From the NCBI GenBank assembly GCA_965205055.1, contig OZ242030.1, positions 2,170,001-2,234,000 of the forward strand: a stretch of 64,000 bases of DNA. Reading direction: 5' to 3'. The first letter of the stretch is position 1. Every line of letters starts with the position of its first letter. The notes under the pieces were generated by a model, which ran no database searches, was not told the DNA's origin, and saw only the letters and a list, made by a program, of their open reading frames with translations. This DNA comes from CBDBBY01 sp965205055 (GTDB taxonomy: Bacteria > Pseudomonadota > Alphaproteobacteria > Rhodobacterales > Rhodobacteraceae). Position numbers and translations under genes: made by a program. Positions 26,995-36,726 of the stretch are shown here, piece after piece.

Positions 26995-28610
26995 TCAGCC
27001 TCGCTCGGCGCGAGGCCCGTAGAAATTCCCTTTGTAGTCGCCTGCGCCGGCGGAGCCGAAACCGGCTGAAGGCGCGGACCGCACCTTGCCGGTGAACATT
27101 CCGCTTTCACTGATGACGACGCGCTCCATCGCAACCGTGAAACTGTCGACATAGGCGGTCCAGTAGCCGTTATCTTCATGCCACTCTTGAAAGTTGCTCA
27201 TCGTCCCTTCCAAGGCGCCCAACCCCCGACCCCTTCGGTATGTCGACGGTCAAGGCCACGTCGCCTCTCAGCAATTTGGTTTCGACACCGGTTCCCCCTG
27301 CCCGCTCCAGATTGCTGTCACCCAAAACTTCATAAGCGAGAGTGTACCCGCGGAATTCGCCGCCCGCGATCGCCTCGCCGATGTCCGCGGTCTTCTGGCC
27401 CGCCCCGGTCCCTAAAGCCAAGTAGCCGAAATGCAGGGTATGGTTGCGGCCGACATGGCCGTTGTACCCCGCGTCGCGGCCGCTCCCCCGGAAGGTTTCG
27501 AGATCCGGAGCGTAAATGAACAATCCGTACGCGGCATATTTCAGATAATGATGCGCGTCGTCGTGGGGAAAGGAGGCTCTTCTCGAGCCGTCAGGGAAAG
27601 TGACCATTCCGGAGCCGGCCGGCGGCTCAAGATTTCTAGCCAGCACGCCGACGTGATCGGACAGCCAGACCTCGTACGTGCCGAGATCCTTGTACCCGTC
27701 CGGCTGGCCGAATGCGCGCGGATCATAGTAAGCTCCACCCGTCTCCAGCTGGCTGGGACTCGCGCGGACCACGCTTGTCCAGTAGAAGTCGCCGTTTCCC
27801 GTCCAGCTTGTATCCCGGCCCGCGGCGAACCTGGTCGTCGGCTCGTCGAAGACGATCTCCAGATCCCAGCCGTTCTGGCTGTAAAGAGTCTCCGTAACGC
27901 CGTCGCAGTCGTTCGCCCAGATCGTGATGTTCCTGCGGATGTCCGTGCAATCGGAGACCAACTTGCTATTGGAACTGTCGAAACTAAGGGAATTGTCGTA
28001 AGCCAAGTTCTGACCTGTTCCGCCGGTCCGGATGACAAGTCCGGCATCCGCCAGTTTCACTCCTGCGTACATCGACCAAGAAATGTCGAAGCTTGAAGAC
28101 AGCCAACCGATGTATCCGTCCACTTTGAACTCGTCTCCGACGACGTCGATCACGGAGAACACCCTCTTGCCGTCCGCATACATCACGTCCTTGAAAGTGT
28201 CGCCGGTGAAAGCATCCGGATTGGCTTCCGGGGTCCCGTCGGACCCGGGAATCGTCCGCGGAATCCGCCGGATCGTCGCGACGTTGGCTCCCTCCCGCGG
28301 AACGGCGACGTCGCCGTTCGCGAAGGCGTAGCGCACCAGATCCCTCAAATACCAAGCCAGAGACGCCCGGGCATCCCGAAGCAGCGGCTGCTGGGCGCTC
28401 CGAAGGCCGTTCGCCCGGCCCAGCGCCTTCGGCCGACGCACCTGCCGTCGCCTGCGCAGCCATGAGCGCAGCACCGACGGCGGCCTCCGCATCCGAGTAC
28501 GCTTCGTTCGCCTTGATCAGTTCGGCCGACGCGAGGTTGCGCGCATATTCAACCTTGCCGCTCCAAGCCTTGCGGGATGGATCCGGCCATATTCTCGGAA
28601 AGGGCCGGCC
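26995..28610 (-). pseudogene. Frameshifted TbpB-like (transferrin-binding protein-like) surface protein
   Basis: Protein-like minus-strand sequence continues through at least three frames. The first part (VEYARNLASAELIKANEAY) shifts near 28420 into the main 27.2-28.4 kb frame, which has DAHHYLKYAAYGLFIYAP, HFGYLALGTG, GGEFRGYTLAYEV and LLRGDVALTVDIP. A second shift near 27215 leads to MSNFQEWHEDNGYWTAYVDS and GMFTGKVRSAPSAGFG, ending in the beta-barrel motif GNFYGPRAE before a stop at 26995. This is the pattern of TbpB-like outer-surface lipoproteins. The start, signal peptide and the final EVGG-type end are not recoverable, so I treat it as a pseudogene unless the shifts are assembly errors. 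Confidence 0.65.
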
Positions 28611-28882
28611 CGCCCGGACAAGATGGACGGTTGCCGCAGATCGATGCTGGACTAGGTTCGCGCCCGTCTGAATTTTCCGGCGCAAGGATTGCAGGCGTCG
28701 CTCGTGGAAGCGAGTGGAGGAGAGGAACGCGACCGCATTGCAACGGCAATGCTCAATCAGGAAAGACGCATCCTTTCCCACCGCTTGGAGCCGCGCTTCG
28801 GCGTGGACATCCAGTTGCCGCAAGAAGTGGCGCGGCGCCGCTCGTTTTCAGGATCCGCGCCAGATGGGGCGATTTGCGGCGG

Positions 28883-29809
28883 TCAGAGCCGGAGGCACCA
28901 GCGCATGATGGATTTCTGCACATGGAGGCGGTTTTCCGCTTCGTCGAATACTGCGGAATTCACGCCGTCCATCACTTCGGAAGTCACTTCCTCCTCCCTG
29001 TGCGCCGGGAGACAATGCATGAACAGCGCGTCTGGCTTCGCCCGCGACATCAGCGCGGCATCCACTCTGTAGGGCTCAAGCATGCGCCGCCGCTTCGCGC
29101 GCTCCGAATCGACCTCGTGCATGGACAGCCAAGTGTCCGTCATGATCAGATCCGCTCCTTGGACCGCATTGACCGGATCGCGCTCGATCCTGACTTCCGC
29201 GCCCTTCGATCTGGCGAACTCGCAGGACGAACGATCAGGCTCCATTCCTTCGGGTCCTGAGTAAGTGACTTCGAAACCGAACTGCCCGGCAGCCTGAACC
29301 AATGACGAGCAAACGTTCGTGGCCGCGCCCGACCAAACGACCTTCTTGTCCTTTATGGAGCCGCGGCGCTCCTCGAAGGTCATGATGTCGGCCATGATCT
29401 GGCACGGATGACTGCTGTCGGTCAGACCGTTGATGACCGGCACGTCGGAATGCTCCGCGAGTTCGGCGAGCAGCCCCGCATTGAAGGTTCGGATCATGAC
29501 AAGATCGACGTAGCGGGAAAGAACCCGCGCGGTGTCCGCCACCGATTCATTCCTGCCCATGTGAATTTCCGGGCCCGACAGCAGCAGGGTTTGACCTCCG
29601 AGCTGCCTCGCTCCGACATCGAACGACACGCGCGTCCGCGTTGACGGCTTTTCGAACATGAGAGCCGCGATGCGGCCAGATAGCGGCTGTTCGTCGTCAG
29701 GCGCTCCATTCGGGCGCCCTTTGCGCGCCGCCTTCATTTCAGCCGCTCGACTCAAGATTTCCCGCAGATGGTCGGCTGGCGTCAGGCTCAATTCCAGAAA
29801 GTGATTCAA
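28883..29809 (-). CDS. argF: Ornithine carbamoyltransferase
   Basis: Joins carbamoyl phosphate and ornithine to citrulline in arginine synthesis. The 308-residue protein has the carbamoyl-phosphate motif FEKPSTRTRVSFDVG, HPCQIMADIMT, the ornithine loop DTWLSMHEV and the MHCLPAHREEEVTSEV segment. One usually invariant stretch, GDGNN in most members, reads GAATN here (near residue 160), keeping only the last Asn. Its start overlaps the argD stop by 4 bp, so argD-argF is one operon, the usual alphaproteobacterial order. Confidence 0.95.
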   Translation of the reverse strand: MNHFLELSLTPADHLREILSRAAEMKAARKGRPNGAPDDEQPLSGRIAALMFEKPSTRTRVSFDVGARQLGGQTLLLSGPEIHMGRNESVADTARVLSRYVDLVMIRTFNAGLLAELAEHSDVPVINGLTDSSHPCQIMADIMTFEERRGSIKDKKVVWSGAATNVCSSLVQAAGQFGFEVTYSGPEGMEPDRSSCEFARSKGAEVRIERDPVNAVQGADLIMTDTWLSMHEVDSERAKRRRMLEPYRVDAALMSRAKPDALFMHCLPAHREEEVTSEVMDGVNSAVFDEAENRLHVQKSIMRWCLRL

Positions 29810-30987
29810 TTCCGCCTTCCTTTCAAGTCTTCTGAAGCCTTTTCGATTCGCCGCGCGATCTCAGCGACCTCTTCATCGCCGATGTTCAAAGGGGGCAAAA
29901 TCCGCACGGCGTTGTCGCCGGCGGGTACGGTTAGAATGCGACTCCGGTACCCGGCATTGACCACGTCCATATTCGGAACTTTGCAGACCATGCCGATCAT
30001 CATTCCGGTTCCGCGCACTTCGGCGAATATTTCCGGATGGGACCCGGCAACCGCTTCAAGCCGTTGACGGAGCAAGCCGGAGCGCCGTCTGACCCCTTCA
30101 AGGAAGTCTTCGTCCGCGACGATGCCGAGCACGGCGGCACCGACCGCGCAGGCGAGCGGATTCCCGCCGTAGGTCGACCCGTGCGTTCCCGCCGTCATGC
30201 CTGCCGCCGCTTCGGATTTCGCCAAGCATGCGCCGAGCGGAAACCCGCCCCCGATCCCTTTGGCGACGGCCATGATATCCGGCTCGATTCCCGACAATTC
30301 GTGCGCGAACAGCTTGCCGGTCCTCCCCATGCCGCATTGGACCTCGTCCAGAATCAACAGGATTCCTTTTTCGTCGCAAAGTGTCCTCAATCCCTTCATG
30401 AAGGAGTCGGAGAGCGGGATGATCCCGCCTTCGCCGATGATCGGTTCCACCATGATCGCCGCTGTGAACTCGTTGACGGCGGCCTCCGCGGCCTGAATGT
30501 CTTCGGGATCAATCCGCTTGAAGCCCGGCGCCAAGGGCGCGAAGCCGGACACGAGCTTCTCGGAACCCGCGGCCGAGACCATCGCGAGAGTCCGTCCGTG
30601 AAACGATCCGTTCAAGGCCAGGATTTCATTGCGTTCCGGGTTCCCGCGATGATGCCAGTACTTCCTCGCCATCTTCACGGCAGCTTCCATCGCTTCTGTC
30701 CCCGAATTCGTGAAGAACACGGTATCGGCGAATGTGCGCTCGACAAGAAGATCGGCCAGTTTCTCCTGGTTCGGAATCACATAGAGGTTCGAAGTGTGCC
30801 ACAAGCGGGATGCCTGATCCGCAAGCGCGTTGACCAGATCGGGGTGCGCATGGCCAAGCGCGGATACGGCGATGCCTGCACCCGCATCCAAATAGCGCTC
30901 CCCGGATTCGTCGGTAAGCCAGCACCCTTCGCCGCTGACGAATGCCAGCGGCGCTCGACTATAGGTAGGCAGCACGTTGGATGTCAT
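29806..30987 (-). CDS. argD: Acetylornithine aminotransferase
   Basis: Class III PLP aminotransferase converting N-acetylglutamate semialdehyde to acetylornithine, and often also serving in lysine synthesis. In 393 residues it shows DAGAGIAVSALGHAHP, FFTNSGTEAMEAAVKMARK, GSFHGRTLA, LILDEVQCGMGRTGK and the PLP lysine in AVAKGIGGGFPLGA, then THGSTYGGNPLAC. It is divergent from gcrA (238 bp between starts) and coupled to argF downstream. Confidence 0.96.
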   Translation of the reverse strand: MTSNVLPTYSRAPLAFVSGEGCWLTDESGERYLDAGAGIAVSALGHAHPDLVNALADQASRLWHTSNLYVIPNQEKLADLLVERTFADTVFFTNSGTEAMEAAVKMARKYWHHRGNPERNEILALNGSFHGRTLAMVSAAGSEKLVSGFAPLAPGFKRIDPEDIQAAEAAVNEFTAAIMVEPIIGEGGIIPLSDSFMKGLRTLCDEKGILLILDEVQCGMGRTGKLFAHELSGIEPDIMAVAKGIGGGFPLGACLAKSEAAAGMTAGTHGSTYGGNPLACAVGAAVLGIVADEDFLEGVRRRSGLLRQRLEAVAGSHPEIFAEVRGTGMMIGMVCKVPNMDVVNAGYRSRILTVPAGDNAVRILPPLNIGDEEVAEIARRIEKASEDLKGRRN

Positions 30988-31224
30988 TCTGTTTTCCGTT
31001 CAAAGCCGAACCCGTTATCAACCCGAGTTCCAAAGTGTCAAACCGAAAAGGATACGCGTCCGCCGGTATCCGATTCGTCGCGAGGCGCATCGCAGATAAT
31101 TCCGAGTACATTGAATTGGCCGCCGGGATGCACTATTTTGCTGATTGCGCTCGCGACCGCGACTTTCAATCGATGGCGGGACTGATTGCCGAACCGCGGT
31201 TTCGGCGAGAAATGGATGGCGAAG

Positions 31225-31800
31225 ATGACTTGGACAGAAGATCGCGTCAAGACGCTCCTGCGGCTCCGGGAAGAGGGCAAGACCTCCAGTCAGATTGCCG
31301 AAGCACTCGGCGATACGACGCGAAACGCAGTGATCGGAAAGATTTTCCGATTGGGTTTGGCAAAGCCCGCGAAGAAAAATCCTGCTCAGGATGCGGTCGA
31401 GGACCAGCGTTCGCACCGGGGAAATTCTCATGAGAAAAAGACGGGAGAGACCGGTACGGCGGAGGGCGCATCGCCGAAGAGTTCCAATGCCGAGGCGGCG
31501 GGCGAGCCATCCTCGGAATCGGATTTTGTCAGGTCCGTCGAAGATGCGTCTCATGTCGTAGGCATGGACGAGACGATGACCTTGGTCAAGAAGGCGGAAC
31601 GCGACGCGAAAAAGCTCAGCTTGCTGGAATTGACCGAGCGCACCTGCAAATGGCCGGTCGGAGATCCTTCGACAGATGATTTCTGGTTTTGCGGTTTGCC
31701 CAGCAAGACGGGCAAGCCTTATTGCGAAGCGCATATCGGCCTTGCCTTTCAGCCGTTCACATCACGGCGCGACAATCGCTCGAGCATTTCGAAAAACTGA
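31225..31800 (+). CDS. gcrA: GcrA cell cycle regulator
   Basis: Alphaproteobacterial transcription factor that binds sigma-70 RNA polymerase and acts at promoters carrying CcrM-methylated GANTC sites. The 191-residue protein begins MTWTEDRVKTLLRLREEG and has the helix-turn-helix SSQIAEALGDTTRNAVIGK (residues about 20-40). After a long low-complexity linker comes the conserved C-terminus LLELTERTCKWPVGDP and FCGLPSKTGKPYCEAH with its cysteines. The ATG at 31225 gives the family N-terminus; one at 31216 would add MAK. Its presence implies CcrM methylation in this organism. Confidence 0.93.
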   Translation: MTWTEDRVKTLLRLREEGKTSSQIAEALGDTTRNAVIGKIFRLGLAKPAKKNPAQDAVEDQRSHRGNSHEKKTGETGTAEGASPKSSNAEAAGEPSSESDFVRSVEDASHVVGMDETMTLVKKAERDAKKLSLLELTERTCKWPVGDPSTDDFWFCGLPSKTGKPYCEAHIGLAFQPFTSRRDNRSSISKN

Positions 31801-31953
31801 AAGCGCGTCCAGTCGGATTGCGCGCTTAGCCGAATTTGTCCCTTGCCGGCCATCCGAGGCGACGCTCAAGCGCCGGGAGCCGCCGGAGCGCCTTCAACGC
31901 CGGATTCTGTGAAGTGTTCGCAAGGCCCTTGCGGAGACTTGCGCTCGGCGGAC

Positions 31954-31983
31954 TTGCCTTGATGCCTGAAAAGCCTGTATACT
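31954..31983 (+). promoter_or_regulatory. Candidate promoter of the Nudix gene
   Basis: TTGCCT at 31954-31959 and TATACT at 31978-31983 are separated by 18 bases, a good sigma-70-type pair 63 bases before the Nudix start. The -10 region overlaps a short dyad (CTGTAT and ATACAG arms) that could be an operator. Confidence 0.5.
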
Positions 31984-32046
31984 GACGGCATACAGCGAAA
32001 CATCTTGCTTCTTTTCACACGAGCAGTCGCAATTAGCGGAGGCTGG

Positions 32047-32526
32047 ATGGCGCAAATTCAACAGGCGATCACATTGGGATCGAGCGCAAAGACCGAACTG
32101 CGGACGCAGTTCGCTGCGCTGTGTTTCAAGGTGGAAAAGAAAAAACTGGAGTTCCTTCTGGTGACCAGCCGCGGAAGCGGACGTTGGATGCTGCCGAAGG
32201 GCTGGCCCATCGACGGGCTTACGCCCGCGCAGATCGCATCCAAGGAAGCATTTGAAGAGGCGGGCGTGGAAGGCGCGCCGCTCGAGATTTGCATCGGCCA
32301 TTACCACTACCGCAAAGACATCGGCAGCAAAGGGATGCTTCCTTGCATCGCTGCCGTTTATCCGGTCCGCGTCATGAGTTTGTCCAAAAAGTTCCCGGAG
32401 TACGGCGAACGTCGGCGAATGTGGTTTAAGCGCAATAAAGCTGCCGATACTGTCGAAGATTTGGCTCTGAAGAAGATCATCGGGAATTTCGACCCTTTTG
32501 CTTTGGCGAAATTGCGACTAATCTGA
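32047..32526 (+). CDS. Nudix hydrolase (DIPP-like)
   Basis: A 159-residue Nudix protein resembling diphosphoinositol-polyphosphate phosphohydrolase-type members. The Nudix box is GLTPAQIASKEAFEEAGVEG (about residues 60-79), with the catalytic EAFEEAG acidic cluster intact, preceded by GRWMLPKGWPI. The substrate cannot be deduced. The start at 32047 is chosen for the GGAGG just upstream; the frame is open to 32005. The DUF1178 gene follows after 46 bp, a common pairing in alphaproteobacteria. Confidence 0.9.
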   Translation: MAQIQQAITLGSSAKTELRTQFAALCFKVEKKKLEFLLVTSRGSGRWMLPKGWPIDGLTPAQIASKEAFEEAGVEGAPLEICIGHYHYRKDIGSKGMLPCIAAVYPVRVMSLSKKFPEYGERRRMWFKRNKAADTVEDLALKKIIGNFDPFALAKLRLI

Positions 32527-32572
32527 GGAGACGCCGCCAGCTTGACGGCTGGCCACCTGTTCCAGGAAGACG

Positions 32573-33004
32573 ATGATTCGATATTCGCTGCACTGCGACG
32601 AAGACCATACCTTCGACAGTTGGTTCCGATCAGGAGACGACTATGATTCCTTGCGCAAAGTGGGAATGCTTTCCTGCCCGATTTGCGGCTCGGACAATGT
32701 GTCGAAAAGCGTGATGTCGCCTCAGGTCAATTCTTCGGGAAATGAGGAGCAGGATGTCAAAACGGATCTTTCGAAACCTGCATCGCCGGCGGAACAAGCC
32801 GTCTCCAAACTCAAGAAGCTGATCAAGCAGCAGTCCGAGTACGTCGGCGTCGAATTTCCCAGCGAGGCTCGCGCCATTCATTTCGGCGACGCTCCGAAAC
32901 GCTCGATCTACGGAGAGGCGAAACCGGATGAAGCGCGAGCGCTGCTTGACGAGGGCATTCCGGTCGCGCCGATTCCATGGGTGGATTCAAACCGAACGAA
33001 TTAG
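32573..33004 (+). CDS. DUF1178-family protein
   Basis: A 143-residue protein of unknown function. It begins MIRYSLHCDEDHTFDSWFRS and has a zinc-ribbon-like CPICGSDNVSKSVMSP (Cys36, Cys39), a charged linker, an EQAVSKLKKLIKQ helix, and closes with the family's RSIYGEAKPDEARALLDEGIPVAPIPW, which I recognise from DUF1178. Probably in one unit with the Nudix gene. Confidence 0.92.
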   Translation: MIRYSLHCDEDHTFDSWFRSGDDYDSLRKVGMLSCPICGSDNVSKSVMSPQVNSSGNEEQDVKTDLSKPASPAEQAVSKLKKLIKQQSEYVGVEFPSEARAIHFGDAPKRSIYGEAKPDEARALLDEGIPVAPIPWVDSNRTN

Positions 33005-33181
33005 CATTCCTTCGCCCGCAGCGGGACGGCCCGCATATCGGGAAGCGAATCGTTCCGCCAGCCGCACCTTGCCATCCACAGACCATTCCGCGCAATTGCG
33101 GGACTGCGAACCGCAGAGAATGCTGCTAAACTGGCGCACGGCTAGAGCATATGGCGGGAAACCGCACGAACAGGAGCAAGC

Positions 33182-34426
33182 ATGCCGCCATTGGTGATGA
33201 AATTCGGTGGAACTTCGGTGGCCGACCTGGCTCGGATCGGCAGCGCCGCCGACAAGGTGGAGCGCGCGATCAAACGCGGAAGCAATGCCATCGTCGTGGT
33301 TTCCGCGATGGCCGGCAGGACCAATCAGCTTGTTGAACTCGTTCAATCGGCCGGACCGTTTTTCGATGCCCGGGAATACGATGCGGTGGTCTCGACCGGT
33401 GAAAACATCGTGGCCGGGCTCTTCGCGCTCGCGCTGCAGCAACGCGGCGTTCCCGCTCGCGGCTGGCAAGGCTGGCAAGTCCCGATAAGGACGAACGCCG
33501 TTCACGGAGCGGCTCGAATACTGGAAATCCCGACTTCAAACTTGGACGCCAAATTTGCCGAAGGAATGAAGGCGGCCGTGATCTCGGGGTTTCAAGGCTG
33601 CACTCCGGAAAATCGCGTGTCAACGCTGGGGAGGGGCGGCTCCGACGCTTCGGCGGTGGCCCTGGCTGCGGCCTTCCGCAGCGAAAGATGCGAAATCTAC
33701 ACGGACGTCGAGGGCGTCTTCACCGCCGACCCGAGGATCGTTTCCAAGGCAAGCAAGCTCCGCATGATCACTTATGAAGAAATGCTCGAGCTTTCGTCTC
33801 TCGGAGCGAAAGTGCTGCAGACGCGCTCCGTTGAACTGGCGATGCGGCACAAAGTGCGGCTTTGCGTGCTGTCGAGTTTTTCCGACGAGCCCGGAACGCT
33901 CGTCTGCGATGAGGAGGAAATCATGGAATCCAATGTCGTATCGGGCGTCGCCCATTCGCGCGACGAGGCGAAGCTGACGATCGTTTCCGTCGCCGACAGG
34001 CCCGGGATCGCGGCATCGATCTTCGGCCCGCTCGCAAGCGCGGGAGTGAATGTCGACATGATCGTGCAGAATATCTCCGAAGACAGCCGGACCGACATAA
34101 CGTTCTCGTGCCCCGTTTCCCAAGTCGTCGCGGCCCGGAAGTCCCTTCAGGAAGCGAAATCCGGCGGAGACGTCCGATTCGCCGACCTGATCGTCGACGA
34201 GGAGGTCTGCAAAGTTTCGGTCGTGGGCATCGGAATGCGAAGCCATGCGGGAGTCGCCGCCAGAATGTTCGAGGCGCTGGCGAAGGAAGGCATCAACATA
34301 AAGGTCATATCGACCTCTGAAATCAAGATTTCCGTTTTGGTGGACCGCCGATACATGGAGCTCGCAGTGCAATCGCTGCACGACGCGTTCAAGCTTGAAC
34401 AGCGCGCCGGAGGCCAGGTCCCATGA
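33182..34426 (+). CDS. lysC: Aspartate kinase
   Basis: Phosphorylates aspartate, the first step to lysine, threonine, methionine and diaminopimelate. The 414-residue protein starts LVMKFGGTSVADLARIGSAA, has LGRGGSDASAVALAAAF and IYTDVEGVFTADPRIV in the kinase domain, and two ACT domains in the C-terminal third (around residues 265 and 345) that usually mediate feedback inhibition. Its stop overlaps the ptsP start by 4 bp, the lysC-ptsP arrangement typical of rhizobial relatives. A full-length thrC is at 59.5 kb. Confidence 0.97.
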   Translation: MPPLVMKFGGTSVADLARIGSAADKVERAIKRGSNAIVVVSAMAGRTNQLVELVQSAGPFFDAREYDAVVSTGENIVAGLFALALQQRGVPARGWQGWQVPIRTNAVHGAARILEIPTSNLDAKFAEGMKAAVISGFQGCTPENRVSTLGRGGSDASAVALAAAFRSERCEIYTDVEGVFTADPRIVSKASKLRMITYEEMLELSSLGAKVLQTRSVELAMRHKVRLCVLSSFSDEPGTLVCDEEEIMESNVVSGVAHSRDEAKLTIVSVADRPGIAASIFGPLASAGVNVDMIVQNISEDSRTDITFSCPVSQVVAARKSLQEAKSGGDVRFADLIVDEEVCKVSVVGIGMRSHAGVAARMFEALAKEGINIKVISTSEIKISVLVDRRYMELAVQSLHDAFKLEQRAGGQVP

Positions 34427-36687
34427 CCGTAGCTTCGGATGTCAGCCTCCGGACGGTTCTGATCCGCGTCAGGGACCTGCTCGCGAAATTCGACGACGGA
34501 CAAGGCCGCCTCGACAAGATCGCAGGAATGATCGCGGAAGCGATGGGCAGCGACGTCTGCTCGATTTACCTGCTCCGCGACGAGAGCACGCTCGAGCTTT
34601 GCGCCACGGTAGGTCTCAGGCCGGCAGCAGTGCATCAGACCCGGCTTCGGCTGGGAGAGGGCTTGGTCGGGCGGGTCGCCAGAGACTGCCACACAATAAA
34701 CACTGCCGATGCCCCCTCGGAACCCGGCTTCCGCTACATGCCCGAGACAGGCGAGGATATCTACAGCTCCTTCTTGGGCGTGCCGCTGCAAAGGGCAGGC
34801 GAAACTTTGGGCGTGCTGGTCGTGCAGTCCAAAGAGAAGCGCGCCTATACCGAGAATCAGATCGCGGATCTGGAGATCGTCGCGATGGTGCTCGCCGAAA
34901 TGAAGGAGACCGGAGCATTCACCGGCGAGGGCGCGGCGCTGGCCGCTCCGCACACGCGGCCGGTCACGTTTCACGGAACGATCGCTCACGAGGGGATCGC
35001 GCAAGGCGTCGTCGTGCTTCACGAGCCGCGGGTGGTCGTCTCCAACCCGGTATCGGACGATCCGGAAGCCGAATACGAACGTCTGGATCATGCCATCGAG
35101 CAGTTGCGCGGACGGGCGGACGACATGCTCGCCTTCGCCGTCGATGCGGCACACCCCGAGCAGACGGAGGTGCTCGAGTCGTACCGCATGTTCACCCACT
35201 CGCAAGGCTGGGTCTCCCAAGCCCGGGCGAGCATAGCCGTTGGCCTGTCCGCCGAAGCCGCCGTCGAAAAGGCGCAGTCTGTGGTCATGGCCAACATGTC
35301 GCGGGCGGAAGACGACTACATCAAGGCGCGGCTGGACGATCTGAACGACATGTTCAATCGACTGCTTCGGATATTGACAGGACAGGGGCGCCCGCAATCG
35401 GAAAGCATCCCGGACGGCGCGATCCTCGTCGCGCGGAACATCGGGCCGGGCGAATTGCTGGATTACGGCCAGCAGGCCAAAGAGTCCGGTCGGAAGCTCA
35501 AGGGCGTGGTCTTAGAAGAAGGATCGGTCGGCTCGCATGCGACAATCGTCGCGCAGGCGCTTGCCGTGCCGCTCGTCGTTCAAGTCAAAGGCATCGTCAC
35601 CGATGCGCTGAATGACGACATCTTGTTCGTCGACGCTGAGCAAGGAATCGTGCATCTGAGGCCGGATTCCGACGTCGCGGCATCTTTCCAAGACAGAATC
35701 GCGACTCAGGCGGTCGCCCAAAAAACCTACAGTGCGATCAGGGACGAGCCTGCCACAACTTTGGATCTCGTCACTATCTCGCTCCAAATGAATGCAGGCT
35801 TGCTGGGAGACCTGCCCAGTTTGGAAAGCTCGGGGGCGGAGGGCGTGGGCCTGTTCAGGACGGAACTCAGGTTCCTGTCGACTACGAAAGTGCCCGGAAG
35901 GAAAGAGTTGGCCGAAGCCTATTCCAAGATCATGACGTCAGCCAAGGGCAAGCGTATCGCTTTCAGGACCTTGGACGTCGGTTCCGACAAAATGCTGCCC
36001 TACATGAAGCGGCCGTCCGAACCCAACCCGGCGCTCGGATGGAGGGCCATCAGAATCGCACTCGACCGGACGGGCGTTCTGAAGATGCAGGCGCAGGCTC
36101 TGATCCGCGGCGCGAAAGGCCGCCCTTTGTCGGTCATGTTCCCGTTGGTCGCGGACATGGAAGAATTCGTCCAGGCGCGCAACTATTTTCTGGATATTCT
36201 GGAATACGAGCGAAGCATCGGGCGGGTCGTGCCGGAATCCGTCGAGATAGGCGCGATGCTGGAAACTCCCTCTCTGGCTTTCGCTCCGGACAGCTTTTTC
36301 GAACTTGCGGACTTCATCTCGATCGGCGGAAACGACCTGAAGCAATTCTTTTTCGCCGCGGACAGAGAAAACGAGCGGGTTCGCGCCCGATACGACTCGC
36401 TGAGTTTGAGCTATCTCGATTTTCTTTCGTTGATCGTCCAGCGATGCGCATCGGCCGGAACACCTTTGAGCTATTGCGGAGTGGACGCCGGTCGCCCCAT
36501 CAACGCCGCCTGCTTGGCGGCCATCGGGTTGCGGACTCTCTCCATGCGGGCGGCGGCTGTCGGTCGAGTCAAGCATTTGCTGCGCAAAATACGGCTCAGC
36601 GACGTCAATGCGGCCATATTGAGGGCGAAGTCCGAAGGCGCGGCTTCTGCCAGACGATCAGTTTCCGCCGAACTGGGCTTGGAGTGA
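34423..36687 (+). CDS. ptsP: Phosphoenolpyruvate-protein phosphotransferase, nitrogen PTS enzyme I
   Basis: EI-Ntr, the first kinase of the nitrogen-related phosphotransferase relay. The 754-residue protein has a GAF domain (about residues 20-165, with CSIYLLRDESTLELCATVG), an HPr-interacting helical domain, the phospho-histidine segment GSVGSHATIVAQALAVPLVV near residue 370, and a PEP-binding barrel with GAEGVGLFRTELRFL, FRTLDVGSDKMLPY and SIGGNDLKQFFFAADREN. It is translationally coupled to lysC. No HPr or EIIA gene is in the window. Confidence 0.96.
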   Translation: MTVASDVSLRTVLIRVRDLLAKFDDGQGRLDKIAGMIAEAMGSDVCSIYLLRDESTLELCATVGLRPAAVHQTRLRLGEGLVGRVARDCHTINTADAPSEPGFRYMPETGEDIYSSFLGVPLQRAGETLGVLVVQSKEKRAYTENQIADLEIVAMVLAEMKETGAFTGEGAALAAPHTRPVTFHGTIAHEGIAQGVVVLHEPRVVVSNPVSDDPEAEYERLDHAIEQLRGRADDMLAFAVDAAHPEQTEVLESYRMFTHSQGWVSQARASIAVGLSAEAAVEKAQSVVMANMSRAEDDYIKARLDDLNDMFNRLLRILTGQGRPQSESIPDGAILVARNIGPGELLDYGQQAKESGRKLKGVVLEEGSVGSHATIVAQALAVPLVVQVKGIVTDALNDDILFVDAEQGIVHLRPDSDVAASFQDRIATQAVAQKTYSAIRDEPATTLDLVTISLQMNAGLLGDLPSLESSGAEGVGLFRTELRFLSTTKVPGRKELAEAYSKIMTSAKGKRIAFRTLDVGSDKMLPYMKRPSEPNPALGWRAIRIALDRTGVLKMQAQALIRGAKGRPLSVMFPLVADMEEFVQARNYFLDILEYERSIGRVVPESVEIGAMLETPSLAFAPDSFFELADFISIGGNDLKQFFFAADRENERVRARYDSLSLSYLDFLSLIVQRCASAGTPLSYCGVDAGRPINAACLAAIGLRTLSMRAAAVGRVKHLLRKIRLSDVNAAILRAKSEGAASARRSVSAELGLE

Positions 36688-36726
36688 AGCGGGCAGCACG
36701 GAGCATTGCCGTTCGGCCTGCGCCGA

